A DNA stretch of 64,000 bases, from positions 62,001 through 126,000 of the forward strand of contig DATHBD010000051.1 in assembly GCA_035296325.1 (NCBI GenBank), in the 5' to 3' direction. The notes under the pieces are model-generated. The model ran no database searches and was not told where the DNA came from. It was given only the letters and a program-made list of their open reading frames with translations. This DNA comes from DATHBD01 sp035296325 (GTDB taxonomy: Bacteria > Actinomycetota > Actinomycetes > Mycobacteriales > Micromonosporaceae). The position numbers and the translations under genes are program-made. Within the stretch, counting starts at the first letter, position 1; each line of letters begins with the position of its first letter. Positions 26,711 through 35,775 of the stretch are shown here, in pieces.

Positions 26711-27267
26711 CAGACCTCGAGCAACTCGGTTTCCTTGTGCTTCATGATCTCGTCCACGCTCGCCACGAACCGGTGAGTGAGGTCCTCGAGCTCCTTCTCG
26801 GCCCGGCGCACCTCGTCCTCGCCCACCTCGCCGTCCTTCATCAGGCGCTCGAGCTCGTCCTTGGCCTTGCGGCGCACGTTGCGGATCGCGACCTTGGCCT
26901 CCTCACCCTTGTGCCGGGCGACCTTGACCATCTCCCGGCGGCGCTCCTCGGTCATCTGCGGCAGCACGATCCGCAGCTGGGTGCCCTCGTTGCCGGGGTT
27001 GACGCCGAGGTCGGAGTCGCGGATGGCGCGCTCCATCGCGGCGAGCTGCGACGTGTCGTACGGCTTGATCAGGCACATCCGGGGCTCCGGCACTGCGATC
27101 GACGCCATCTGTGGCAGCGGCGTCGGAGTCCCGTAGTAGTCAATGATGACCTTGGCGAACATGGCCGCGGTCGCCCGACCGGTGCGGATGGTGGCGAACT
27201 CCTCCTTGGCGAACTCGATCGCCCGCTCCATCTTCTCCTCGGCCTCGAAGAGTGTCTCCTCGATCAC
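26710..27267 (-). CDS. frr: Ribosome recycling factor
   Basis: A 185-residue protein that splits post-termination ribosomes with EF-G. The sequence shows the conserved TIRTGRATAAMF and the KAKDELERLMKDGEVGEDEVRRAE region of helix-rich domain I. The length is typical. The start is a GTG (27267) with AGGA 6-7 bases upstream. Follows pyrH by 51 bases in the conserved pyrH-frr-cdsA order. Confidence 0.97.
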   Translation of the reverse strand: MIEETLFEAEEKMERAIEFAKEEFATIRTGRATAAMFAKVIIDYYGTPTPLPQMASIAVPEPRMCLIKPYDTSQLAAMERAIRDSDLGVNPGNEGTQLRIVLPQMTEERRREMVKVARHKGEEAKVAIRNVRRKAKDELERLMKDGEVGEDEVRRAEKELEDLTHRFVASVDEIMKHKETELLEV

Positions 27268-27318
27268 GGGGTTTCCTCGCCTCCTTCTCTAGCTGATCAC
27301 TACCGGGTGCCCGGGACG

Positions 27319-28104
27319 TTACGTGGCGGTGATGAGCGTGCCGATCTTCTCACCGCTGACGGCGCGGACGATGGTGTCCTCGCCCTCGGCGCCGAAGACG
27401 ACCATCAGCAGGCGGTTGTCCATGCACAGGCTCAGCGCGGCGGCGTCCACCACACGCAGGCCCTGGGCGAGCGCCTCCTGGAAGGTGAGCGAGTCGAGCT
27501 TGCGCGCGTCCGGGTCGGTGCGGGGATCGGCGGTGTAGACGCCGTCCACGCCGTTCTTGCTCATCAGCACCGCATCCGCGTGGATCTCCAGCGCGCGCTG
27601 GGCAGCGACCGTGTCGGTGGAGAAGTACGGCATGCCGGCGCCGGCGCCGAAGATCACCACCCGGCCCTTCTCCAGGTGCCGGATGGCACGCCGCGGAATG
27701 TAGGGCTCGGCCACCTGGGCCATCGTGATCGCGCTCTGCACCCGGGTCTCGATGCCCTGCTTCTCCAGGAAGTCCTGCAGCGCGAGGCAGTTCATGACGG
27801 TGCCGAGCATGCCCATGTAGTCGGCGCGGGCGCGGTCCATGCCGGCCCGCTGCAGCTCCGCGCCGCGGAAGAAGTTGCCTCCCCCGATGACCACCGCGAC
27901 CTGGATGCCACGCCGGGCCGCCGTGGCGATCTGACGGGCCATGGACTGGACCACATTGGGGTCCACGCCGACCGCCCCGCCACCGAACACCTCGCCGGAG
28001 AGCTTCAGGACCACGCGGCGACCCCGCGCCGGCCCCCCCGACACGGGCGCGGCCTCGGCCGCTGCCACGGGTTCAGGTGGCGCCTCGGTCACCGTGTTCG
28101 TCAT
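27319..28104 (-). CDS. pyrH: UMP kinase
   Basis: A 261-residue amino-acid-kinase-fold enzyme phosphorylating UMP. LKLSGEVFGGG and VVIGGGNFFRG bind phosphate; FGAGAGMPYFSTDT and NGVDGVYTADP are the substrate segments. The first 28 residues are a Pro/Ala extension beyond the usual start, common in actinobacteria. It sits between tsf and frr as in Mycobacterium and Streptomyces. Confidence 0.97.
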   Translation of the reverse strand: MTNTVTEAPPEPVAAAEAAPVSGGPARGRRVVLKLSGEVFGGGAVGVDPNVVQSMARQIATAARRGIQVAVVIGGGNFFRGAELQRAGMDRARADYMGMLGTVMNCLALQDFLEKQGIETRVQSAITMAQVAEPYIPRRAIRHLEKGRVVIFGAGAGMPYFSTDTVAAQRALEIHADAVLMSKNGVDGVYTADPRTDPDARKLDSLTFQEALAQGLRVVDAAALSLCMDNRLLMVVFGAEGEDTIVRAVSGEKIGTLITAT

Positions 28105-28248
28105 GCTGTGCCCCTCCGCATCGGTGTGCTCCTCACCGTACTGCCCACTGCCCGCGCCGGCCCGCCCAGCACCCGGCGCGGCGGAGGGGGCCGGCCGGGG
28201 TCCGCAATGGACACCGACGACCCCCTCGCGCCTGTGCTGACCGGCCGG

Positions 28249-29076
28249 TCAGGCCTGGCCGACCTCGAACCGTACGAACCGGGTCACCGTGATGCCGGCC
28301 TCATCGAGCACCTGCTTCACGGTCTTCTTGGAGTCGGTCACCGAGGCCTGCTCGAGGAGGACGAAGTCCTTGAAGAATCCGTTCACCCGGCCTTCAATGA
28401 TCTTGGGCAGCGCCTGCTCCGGCTTGCCCTCCTCGCGTGCGGTCTCCTCGGCGATGCGGCGCTCCGACGCGACGACGTCGGCGGGCACCTCGTCGCGGGT
28501 GACGTACTTCGGGCGCATCGCCGCGACCTGCATCGCGACGCCGCGGGCCTCGTCATCACCCGCCTCGTCGTCCTTGCCGGCGTACTGCACGGCGACGCCG
28601 ACCTGCGGGGGCAGGTCCGGGCTCTTGCGGTGCAGGTACACCGCGACATTGCCGTCGAGCAGGGCGAACCGGTTGACGACGATCTTCTCGCCGATGCGCG
28701 CGGACTCCTGCTGGACGATGTCGGCGACGGTCTGGCCGTCGAGCTGGGAGGCGAGCAACGCTTCCACGTCGGCCGGCTGCTGCGCCGCGATGTGCTGGAC
28801 AAGACGCTGGCCGAGGGCGACGAACTCGGCGTTCTTGGCGACGAAGTCGGTCTCGCAGTTCAGCTCGAGCAGCGCGGCACCGTTGTGCGCGACGAGGCCG
28901 TTGGCGGCCGTCCGGCTGGCCCGCTTGCCGACATCCTTGGCGCCCTTGACGCGCAGGATCTCGACAGCCTTCTCGAAGTCGCCGTCGGCTTCCACCAACG
29001 CCTTCTTGCTGTCCATCATGCCGGCGCCGGTGTGGTCGCGGAGCTTCTTGACGTCCGCGGCAGTGAAGTTGGACAT
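28249..29076 (-). CDS. tsf: Elongation factor Ts
   Basis: A 275-residue guanine-nucleotide exchange factor for EF-Tu. The N-terminal KLRDHTGAGMMDSKKAL and the core NCETDFVAKN, which inserts into EF-Tu, are both present; the length is normal. Separated from rpsB by 90 bases with two hairpins. Confidence 0.98.
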   Translation of the reverse strand: MSNFTAADVKKLRDHTGAGMMDSKKALVEADGDFEKAVEILRVKGAKDVGKRASRTAANGLVAHNGAALLELNCETDFVAKNAEFVALGQRLVQHIAAQQPADVEALLASQLDGQTVADIVQQESARIGEKIVVNRFALLDGNVAVYLHRKSPDLPPQVGVAVQYAGKDDEAGDDEARGVAMQVAAMRPKYVTRDEVPADVVASERRIAEETAREEGKPEQALPKIIEGRVNGFFKDFVLLEQASVTDSKKTVKQVLDEAGITVTRFVRFEVGQA

Positions 29077-29119
29077 GACTCTCTCTCGATCAAGACTGGT
29101 GGTACTGGCGGTCTGCGTG

Positions 29120-29149
29120 CCCCGTCCGGGGTGGCCGCGGGAAGCGGCC
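29120..29149 (-). promoter_or_regulatory. Two hairpins in the rpsB-tsf spacer
   Basis: CCCCG-TC-CGGGG at 29120-29131 and GGCCGC-N5-GCGGCC at 29133-29149 follow each other in the rpsB-tsf intergenic region. No T-run, so processing or attenuation rather than full termination is likely. Confidence 0.45.
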
Positions 29150-29166
29150 GCCCCGGGCGGCGGAGA

Positions 29167-30006
29167 TCAGGCTGACGCGGGAGCGGTCGGCTCGGCGGGG
29201 CCACCCGCAGCGGCACCGGCGGGCTGGAGCAGCTCGCGCTCCCACTCGGCCAGCGGCTCGTTGGCGGCGGCAGCGCCCGGCTCGGGCTTCGCGTCGGCGT
29301 TGCCGCCGCGTAGCGACTTGCTGGAACGCGCGATGAGGCCATCGGCCACCGCATCGGCGACCACGCGGGTGAGCAGGGCGGCCGACCGGATCGCGTCGTC
29401 GTTCCCGGGGATCGGGAAGTCGACCTCATCGGGGTCGCAGTTGGTGTCGAGCACGGCGATCACCGGGATGCCCAGCTTGCGGGCCTCGTCCACGGCGATG
29501 TGCTCCTTCTTGGTGTCGATCACCCAGATCGCCGCCGGAAGCCGCTGCATGTCCCGCAGGCCGCCAAGCGTCTTGGTGAGCTTGATCTTCTCCCGGGACA
29601 GCTGCAGGGTCTCCTTCTTGGTGTACCCCGCGGCGGTGCCGGTCAGATCGATCGACTCCAGCTCCTTCATCCGCTGCAGCCGCTTGTGCACCGTCTGGAA
29701 GTTGGTCAGCATGCCGCCCAGCCAGCGGTGGTTCACGTACGGCATGCCCACCCGCATCGCCTCCTGGGCGACCGCTTCCTGGGCCTGCTTCTTGGTGCCG
29801 ACGAAGAGGATGGAGCCACCCTCCGCCACGGTGCCACGGATGTACTCGTAGGACTTCTCGATGTAGTCGAGGGTCTGCCGAAGGTCGATGATGTAGATGC
29901 CGTTGCGCTCGGTCATGATGAAGCGCTTCATCTTGGGGTTCCAGCGGCGGGTCTGGTGTCCGAAGTGGACACCACTCTCCAGCAGCTGGCGCATGGTCAC
30001 GGCCAT
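29167..30006 (-). CDS. rpsB: 30S ribosomal protein S2
   Basis: A 279-residue ribosomal protein with the conserved start MRQLLESGVHFGHQTRRWNP and the segment GMPYVNHRWLGGMLTNF. An Ala/Pro-rich tail of about 40 residues is typical for actinobacteria. The ATG at 30006 is preceded by AGGAG 11 bases upstream. The 280 bases ahead (30007-30286) hold no gene; they should carry the promoter of the rpsB-tsf operon, but no strong -35/-10 pair stands out. Confidence 0.97.
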   Translation of the reverse strand: MAVTMRQLLESGVHFGHQTRRWNPKMKRFIMTERNGIYIIDLRQTLDYIEKSYEYIRGTVAEGGSILFVGTKKQAQEAVAQEAMRVGMPYVNHRWLGGMLTNFQTVHKRLQRMKELESIDLTGTAAGYTKKETLQLSREKIKLTKTLGGLRDMQRLPAAIWVIDTKKEHIAVDEARKLGIPVIAVLDTNCDPDEVDFPIPGNDDAIRSAALLTRVVADAVADGLIARSSKSLRGGNADAKPEPGAAAANEPLAEWERELLQPAGAAAGGPAEPTAPASA

Positions 30007-30286
30007 GGGTCGGGTTGCTCCTACGGGTCCTGGTTGCCGCGACGGCCGGTTGGCCGCCGCCCTGGCGCCCGGTCGTCGGCCGCTCCCCCGTCGAGTGAGT
30101 CGAAGCACGCACTCATCGGGACCAGGGCGGCCGCCGCCATGCCGACCGGCCGCGGGAGCGGCACGATCGTTCGGAGGGCGCGCGAGGTCGACCACTGGGT
30201 GGTCGCCAGCGTGAAGTGTACGCCGATACCGCGGCCGGCTCCGCCGGGGATGGCGAAACGCCCAACGCCGTCGAAACCGCCGAGGC

Positions 30287-30638
30287 GTGACCCCCTATGT
30301 AGGGTTCGAACTATCGGACATCCGACTCACCGTGCCGGTCGCTCGGGTGCTCGCCGTTCTCCTCGAGGCGCCGGGTCACGACTGGTACGGGCTGGCCTGA
30401 TGCACCGCACCGGACTGGCCAGTGGCAGCCTCTACCCGATCCTGGCCCGGCTGCGTGCCGCCGGCTGCGTGACCGCCTGCTGGGAGGAGATCGACCCGGT
30501 CGCCGCCGGCCGGCCGGCACGTCGCTACTACCGGCTCACCCCGACCGAGCGGCGTCGGCCCAGTCGGCCGTGGCGCGCCTGCGCCAGCAACTCGGCGCCA
30601 CACCGGCACCCCGACCCGACGCGCGGCCGGCATGGTAG
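30287..30638 (+). pseudogene. PadR-family regulator, broken by frameshifts
   Basis: Pieces of a PadR winged-helix regulator lie in different frames: RLTVPVARVLAVLLEAPG and WYGL, then LMHRTGLASGSLYPILARLR with AGRPARRYYRLTPT, then SAVARLRQQLG. The first break, near 30399, is explained by loss of one base (CTGGCCTGATG where CTGGACCTGATG is expected). A second break lies near 30540. The expected ATG also reads ATC at 30320. The gene is dead; a possible coding scrap (QALRIAVRRWPAGF) follows near 30680. Confidence 0.75.
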
Positions 30639-30763
30639 GCGCTCCCGGCCGCACTGGGGTAGGCGAGCGACCAGGCGCTGCGGATCGCGGTACGCCGATG
30701 GCCGGCCGGCTTCCGACAAATGGCCCTGGTGACTGGGTGAATCTCGGCGCAGCGATCTGATCC

Positions 30764-31243
30764 TCAGCCCTTAGCCGATGCGCGTAGTTCGACGACGAGA
30801 CCTCGACGGGTCGGGTCCGCTGCCTGAACGGATCGAGAGGTGCCCTCAGGAACGTTGATTGGCGTTGCCATGCCGTCGACCTTCACCGCAAGGTTCTGGT
30901 CGCCAGCACCGACCAGGAACACCGCTTCGATCTGCATGGTCAACCAGCCGGTGTCACCCTTGACCGAGAAGCACACGTCCTTGATCAAGGTTTCTACCTT
31001 GATCAGATCCGGGTTCCCATCGCAGTCCGCCTTGACGATACGGCCGTCGCCCTTGATGAGCTTGATCCCCTCGTTAACCTCGATATTCGTAGCGCCGGGG
31101 TACGTGTAGTTCTCGACCAATGAACTCGGCGCATCGACCGGCGGTGCCGGCTCGGCGATCACCGCCGTGGCCACCGCTGGACCGACTAGCATCCCGGCTG
31201 TGGTGATCACCACAAGCGTCGCGAGACGCGATGGCATTCGCAT
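30764..31243 (-). CDS. Small secreted protein of unknown function
   Basis: A 159-residue protein. The N-terminal 28 residues form a signal peptide (LATLVVITTAGMLVGPAVATA). The mature part has two cysteines (KADCDGNPD and KDVCFSV) and looks like a small beta-rich domain. GGAGA lies 5 bases before the ATG at 31243. It lies 65 bases after the putative immunity gene and is probably in the toxin operon. Not recognised as a known family. Confidence 0.7.
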   Translation of the reverse strand: MRMPSRLATLVVITTAGMLVGPAVATAVIAEPAPPVDAPSSLVENYTYPGATNIEVNEGIKLIKGDGRIVKADCDGNPDLIKVETLIKDVCFSVKGDTGWLTMQIEAVFLVGAGDQNLAVKVDGMATPINVPEGTSRSVQAADPTRRGLVVELRASAKG

Positions 31244-31308
31244 GACAATCTCCGTGTTCTCTGTGTTTGTGCATGACGATGTGCGGCTGAGTACGGGTCC
31301 CGATCCGA

Positions 31309-31719
31309 TCAAGGTTCGCGGACTTCGACGTGGACGCCGTGGTCGGCCAGGTAGTCGGCGGCCAGCTCGGCCCCGGCGTACTTGGGTGGGTGCCGACGCC
31401 ACCACGGTCGCTCAGGCGGGCCGACCAGCTGGTGCTCCTGAAGGAGCGCCCGGAATCGGATGTCGACCTGCTCTACCTGCTCCTGAAACCAGACCATTTC
31501 CGAGCGCTCCCGTAACGGCTCGTTGCGGAGCACAGCCTCGATGGTGTCCCGGACGTGCAGATCGTTGGTGTACTCGTAGATGTTGTCGTGATATCCGTCA
31601 GCGCAGAAGGTCACGAACTGGTCCCAAGCCTCGATGAGGTCACCCGGCAGCCAGGACCGGTTGCTGCTGGTCGCGGCGGCTTCTCGGAACAGGTGCACGA
31701 AGCTCACCTCGTCGGTCAT
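31309..31719 (-). CDS. Putative immunity protein for the overlapping toxin
   Basis: A 136-residue cytoplasmic protein, acidic and rich in aromatic residues, with no signal peptide (VSFVHLFREAAATSS, then VWFQEQVEQVDIRFRALLQE). Its ATG overlaps the stop of the large toxin gene by four bases (ATGA), as toxin-immunity pairs often do. No enzyme motif is visible. The immunity role is inferred from size, overlap and context. Confidence 0.65.
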   Translation of the reverse strand: MTDEVSFVHLFREAAATSSNRSWLPGDLIEAWDQFVTFCADGYHDNIYEYTNDLHVRDTIEAVLRNEPLRERSEMVWFQEQVEQVDIRFRALLQEHQLVGPPERPWWRRHPPKYAGAELAADYLADHGVHVEVREP

Positions 31720-34700
31720 GGGTTCAACTGCTGTCGGAAGTACGCCATCGGATCGCCGTCCGGCCGGAAGAACGTGCGGATCACGCCGTCCCGGGAGCGA
31801 ATGCCGAACCATCCGGTCTGCGGGTTCACCCGAACCAGGTCACCACCTGGGCGTATCGATTCGATCGCGCCGGGCGGCTTGGTGGCACCCATGAACCCGC
31901 GGGCGGCCGACCTGTACTGCTGGTACGTATTGAACTCCGCCATGTCGGGGCCACCGTTCTTGGGGACGGCTCTGCCGTTTCTCAACACGATTCCTTTGAC
32001 GTGCTTAGCGTAGTGCGCGAAAGCTGCGGCCTCGCTGGAGAAGTCACCGATCCGGACCAGGGCGCCTCGTGAGATCTGGGAAAGGCTGGGCGTCTTCGCC
32101 ACCATACCGAGTTGCTTTCCGAGCGGGCGGAACAGCGATCCCACCCCCGCCTCCACAAACCGCAGAACCACCGGCCTGGGCACCGCATCCCGTAACTGCT
32201 GGCGCAGGGTCGCTCCGCAGGTGTCCGGGCTGTCCCAGGGAAACGAGATGCCGTGGCGTGTGTTGTTGCAGTAGTCCTCCAGGAGGAGCGTGGCCGCGTC
32301 CTCACGGCCCATCAAGTTGTGCCAGAGGATATTGCCGGACCAGTAACCCAGCCAGTCGTCAAAATCCGCAGCTAATTCGGCGCACGAACTGACGCCGAGC
32401 TTCGCGGGCAACTTAACGCCGTTCAGATAGCACTCTCCGGCAAAGGAAATCAGAGTCGTCGAGTTCTCGAACTCCCGCAGATCGATCTCCGAGGCGTTGG
32501 TCTCCGGATCCGGGTCGGCTTCACTGTCCGCCTTCGTCTCCTCCCGCAACCGGCCAATCAGGATTCTCATTGCGTCGCTGGCTGCCTGGGCCGCCGCCGC
32601 GGCGTCCTTGCCAGCCGCCTCCGCCGCCTCGCGGGCGCGGCGTGCCGCGGCGTAGGCCTCATCGGCGGAGCTGCGGGCTTGCGCCGCGGAAGCCGCCGCC
32701 TGGTTCGCTGATCGGGTTGCCGCCTGAGCGGACCGACGAGCCGAAGCGGCAGCCTCGCGTGCGATTCTGGCGGATTCAGCTGCCCGGTCGGCGGAATCCT
32801 TGGCCTTCGCCGCGGACTTGGCCGCGTCATCGGCGTAGGTCTGGGCCAGGTTGGCCAGTGAGGCGGCGCGCGCGGCGTGGCCCCGAGCCTCTGCGGCCCG
32901 CTGGCCGGAGTACGCCGCGGTCTCGGCGGCGATGGCCGCGTCTGCCTGAGCGAGCGCCGCGTACCGCGCCGCCTCGGCCACGTAACGACGTACCGTCGCT
33001 TCGTGCGTCGCGGTGTCGTGATCTCGCTGTGCCGCTTTGTACTGTTCGGACTGCAGGAAACGGCGGGCCATCGACGGCGGACCATCGAGCGCGATCTGCG
33101 CAGCGGCCGCGACCTCCGGTCCACCGGTCGCCATGATCTCTGACGTCCTCGCGCGGTCATCCCGTTGTGCCGCCTCGTACTGCCCGAAGCGGAGGAACGC
33201 GTGCGCGTCGGCGGCCGTCCCGCGAAGTGCCTGCTGTGCCGCTGCGTCGGTGGCCGGACCCCCGTCCGCCATCACTTGCGCGATTGCTGCGCGGTCGTCG
33301 CGAACCTTGCCGTCGTACATCGGAAGGTGGAGGAACTGCACCACCTGAGCGTGGGTGCCGGTGGTCAACACCGCCATGGCGGCCGCCTTCAGCGCGGGCT
33401 TGTCACTGACGTTGCCCAGGTGCTCCACCCGCGCGCGGTCATCCTGCTCGGCGGAGACCACGCGTCCGCGGGTCAGGAATTCCCGCAGGTCCGCTTCGCC
33501 GCCGGTGAGTGCCTCCTCAGCCGCGGCCCGGGTCCACGGCCCCGCAGCCTCCATGAGCCGCAGCGCCGCCTTCCGACCCGCGGACAAAGCCAACGCCGGG
33601 GGCGAGCCCGGGGCGGTGGCTTCACTGAGCAGCCGTGCGGTCTCCGGGTCCACACGTTCCACTTCTGGCGTGTCCCACGCCGGCGTTGCCACCTGCGGTG
33701 CCTCGACGTCACGGAGGTCCCGGGCGTTCTCGCGGGCCTGCGCCGTCTCCAGGTCCAACCGCTGATCGTCGGCGTCGCGAGCGATCGTGTCGACCTGCTC
33801 CGCCTGCTGGGCCGCTGAGGCTGCCGCATCCGCGGCGACCTGCGCCGCCGCCGCGTGCGCCGTTGCCTCGTTCGCGGCATCCGTCGACTTGCCCGCATGA
33901 TCGGCGGCCAGGTCTGCGGCCTTGGCCGCCGCCTCGGCGTGCGCGGCGGCATCCTGCGCGAACCGGTAGGCCCGTCGGGCCTCGGCCGCGGCTTGTCGCG
34001 CCAGCCGCTCCGCTTCGCTGGCGGACGCTTGCGCCTGCCTTGCCAACGCCCGGGCGCGTGCGGCCGCCCGCCGTGCGCGGTCCGCCTCCGCCTTCGCGAC
34101 GTTCGCGTGCCCGCCCGCCTCCTCTGCGGCGTCTGCCGCCGCCGCGGCGTTGCCCACCGCGCTCTTGGCTGCTGCGGCTGCTGCGGCTGCGGCTTCGGCT
34201 GCCTGGATCGCTACGGCGATGAACCCGAAGATGCCCTTGACGGTCGCCGCCGCGGCGCGGGCTCCCTCCGCCGCCTCGCGCGCGTCTTTCGCCTTGCCCG
34301 CGTCCGTCGTGGCGCCTGCCGCGGCGCGATTCGCCCGGGCGGCCGCCTGACCTGCCAATGCCGCCGCCGTCGCTGCCCGCGCCGCTGCGTTCGCGGCCAT
34401 CCGGGCCGCCCGGTTTGCCGCATTCGCTGCGCCGACCGCGCTCTGCGCGGCGTCTGCGGCCCGACCGGCGGCATCCGCGGCGCGACCAGCCGCCGCAGCG
34501 GCCTTCGTCGCCGAGTCCTTCGCCGCTGCCGTTTCCGTAGCCGCGGTCTGAGCAGCACGCCTTGCCTGCTCGGCCTCGGTGACCGCGCGAGCGGCAGCCT
34601 CCTTGGCGGCCTGAGTCTCCCGCGCCGCCGTCTGCTGCGACTGTTTAGCCAGCTCCACCAGCTGCGCGAGCGTGAGGATCTCCTGGTCCCTGGCGCGCGC

Positions 34701-35372
34701 CACATGCTGACCGCGCTCCAGGTAGTCCCGGATGTCCTGCGCCGATCCCTGCAAAGCAAGCTGGGCGGTTCGGATGACCTCCGGGCCGCCCACCGCCATC
34801 AAGTCGGCAACCGCAACACGGTCGTCACGGTGCTGCGCGGCGTACTGGCCGAACACGAAGAACTCCGCGACGCCGTCGTCACCGCGGGCCAACGCCTGCT
34901 GCGCCGCCGCGTCTGTCGCCGCGCCACGGACCGCCATCAGGTCGGCCAGCCGCACCCTGAGGTCCCGCTGTAGCGGCGCCCGAAAGCCCGATTCGAGGAA
35001 GTCCCGGACTGCAGCGGGGGTGCTGGAGAGCGCCGGTTGGGCGGCAGCGGTCATTGCCGGACCGCTGAGAGCCATCAATTCAGCAACCCGTACGCGGTCG
35101 TCGAGCACCTGCGCTTCGGCGCGGCCGGACGATACGAACCGGTGAAAGTCGTCATCCGAGCCGACGAGCGCATTCATCGCCGCACGGGACATGACCAGGT
35201 CGCCGTTCTTCACGAGTTGCAACACTGCAGCCCGGTCGGCGGCGGACGGCACCGCCGCTGCAGCGGCTGATGTGTTGACCAGCAGACCCGCGACCACCGC
35301 GACGGTAAGAACGACGATCGTCACACACTGTGATAACCGGGTTGGAGCGGCAGACTTGGGCCAGGCATGCAT
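31716..35372 (-). CDS. Secreted ALF-repeat polymorphic toxin
   Basis: A 1218-residue exported protein. A signal peptide covers about residues 1-40. Then come short ALF-type repeats (about 43-235, and again about 600-815), each block followed by a very long Ala-rich coiled coil. The last 130 or so residues look different, with lower GC and few alanines: FAHYAKHVKGIVL, EFNTYQQYRSAARGFMG and GWFGIRSRDGVIRTFFRP suggest a small RNase-like toxin of the Barnase-EndoU-ColicinE5/D-RelE group (inference). The ribosome site is GGGGGGA before the ATG at 35372. The toxic tip is followed directly by its putative immunity gene. Confidence 0.75.
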   Translation of the reverse strand: MHAWPKSAAPTRLSQCVTIVVLTVAVVAGLLVNTSAAAAAVPSAADRAAVLQLVKNGDLVMSRAAMNALVGSDDDFHRFVSSGRAEAQVLDDRVRVAELMALSGPAMTAAAQPALSSTPAAVRDFLESGFRAPLQRDLRVRLADLMAVRGAATDAAAQQALARGDDGVAEFFVFGQYAAQHRDDRVAVADLMAVGGPEVIRTAQLALQGSAQDIRDYLERGQHVARARDQEILTLAQLVELAKQSQQTAARETQAAKEAAARAVTEAEQARRAAQTAATETAAAKDSATKAAAAAGRAADAAGRAADAAQSAVGAANAANRAARMAANAAARAATAAALAGQAAARANRAAAGATTDAGKAKDAREAAEGARAAAATVKGIFGFIAVAIQAAEAAAAAAAAAKSAVGNAAAAADAAEEAGGHANVAKAEADRARRAAARARALARQAQASASEAERLARQAAAEARRAYRFAQDAAAHAEAAAKAADLAADHAGKSTDAANEATAHAAAAQVAADAAASAAQQAEQVDTIARDADDQRLDLETAQARENARDLRDVEAPQVATPAWDTPEVERVDPETARLLSEATAPGSPPALALSAGRKAALRLMEAAGPWTRAAAEEALTGGEADLREFLTRGRVVSAEQDDRARVEHLGNVSDKPALKAAAMAVLTTGTHAQVVQFLHLPMYDGKVRDDRAAIAQVMADGGPATDAAAQQALRGTAADAHAFLRFGQYEAAQRDDRARTSEIMATGGPEVAAAAQIALDGPPSMARRFLQSEQYKAAQRDHDTATHEATVRRYVAEAARYAALAQADAAIAAETAAYSGQRAAEARGHAARAASLANLAQTYADDAAKSAAKAKDSADRAAESARIAREAAASARRSAQAATRSANQAAASAAQARSSADEAYAAARRAREAAEAAGKDAAAAAQAASDAMRILIGRLREETKADSEADPDPETNASEIDLREFENSTTLISFAGECYLNGVKLPAKLGVSSCAELAADFDDWLGYWSGNILWHNLMGREDAATLLLEDYCNNTRHGISFPWDSPDTCGATLRQQLRDAVPRPVVLRFVEAGVGSLFRPLGKQLGMVAKTPSLSQISRGALVRIGDFSSEAAAFAHYAKHVKGIVLRNGRAVPKNGGPDMAEFNTYQQYRSAARGFMGATKPPGAIESIRPGGDLVRVNPQTGWFGIRSRDGVIRTFFRPDGDPMAYFRQQLNP

Positions 35373-35758
35373 TGATTCCCCCCGTAAGTCCCATCCGGCT
35401 AGTACCTCAATACAGCAGTTGTTCCCGACCGACCATAGCCACCCTCGACGATCCTCGCTGCCCCGCCCAATATGACAGCAATAGCGTGATTTCCCCCGTT
35501 GTTGAGGAACTTTGAGGTCGGGGCCCGGCCAAGGTGCCGGCCGCCCGGCCTAACCGGCGGACACCTTGGCCATCACCTCATCTGCAGGGCCCAGATACCG
35601 CTGGAGAGGATGCTGCCGTCACCGCGGGCGGACTCGACCAGGCCGTCATAGGTCTGGTTCCCTCTCCGCTACCCGCGATGGACGGCATACATGGGTAATG
35701 CACCGCCTTGGACTCAAAGTCCAGCCCAGACACGCTGACAACGCTCGTCGATTATGAA
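35373..35758. other. Gene-poor spacer with toxin promoter region, hairpin and a coding scrap
   Basis: Relatively AT-rich upstream of the toxin gene. GGCCAAGGTG (35527-35536) and CACCTTGGCC (35562-35571) form a long hairpin. On the minus strand 35573-35665 reads QTYDGLVESARGDGS... ending in WALQMR and a stop, which looks like the C-terminal scrap of a lost gene. No intact gene is seen. Confidence 0.45.
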
Positions 35759-35774
35759 TGGGAGTGGAACTCCC
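35759..35774 (-). terminator. Hairpin after the membrane protein gene
   Basis: GGGAGT-N3-ACTCCC directly after the TAA of the gene at 35776 (minus strand). Perfect 6-base stem but no T-run; a weak terminator candidate. Confidence 0.4.
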
Positions 35775-35775
35775 G

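Noticed and set aside
30300..30312. GGTTCGAACT resembling a tRNA T-loop
   Set aside because: It lies at the start of the PadR relic and has no other tRNA parts.
35708..35724. Anticodon-arm-like hairpin with loop CTCAAAG (Leu CAA) upstream of the toxin gene
   Set aside because: No acceptor, D or T arms can be built around it, so it is not a tRNA gene.
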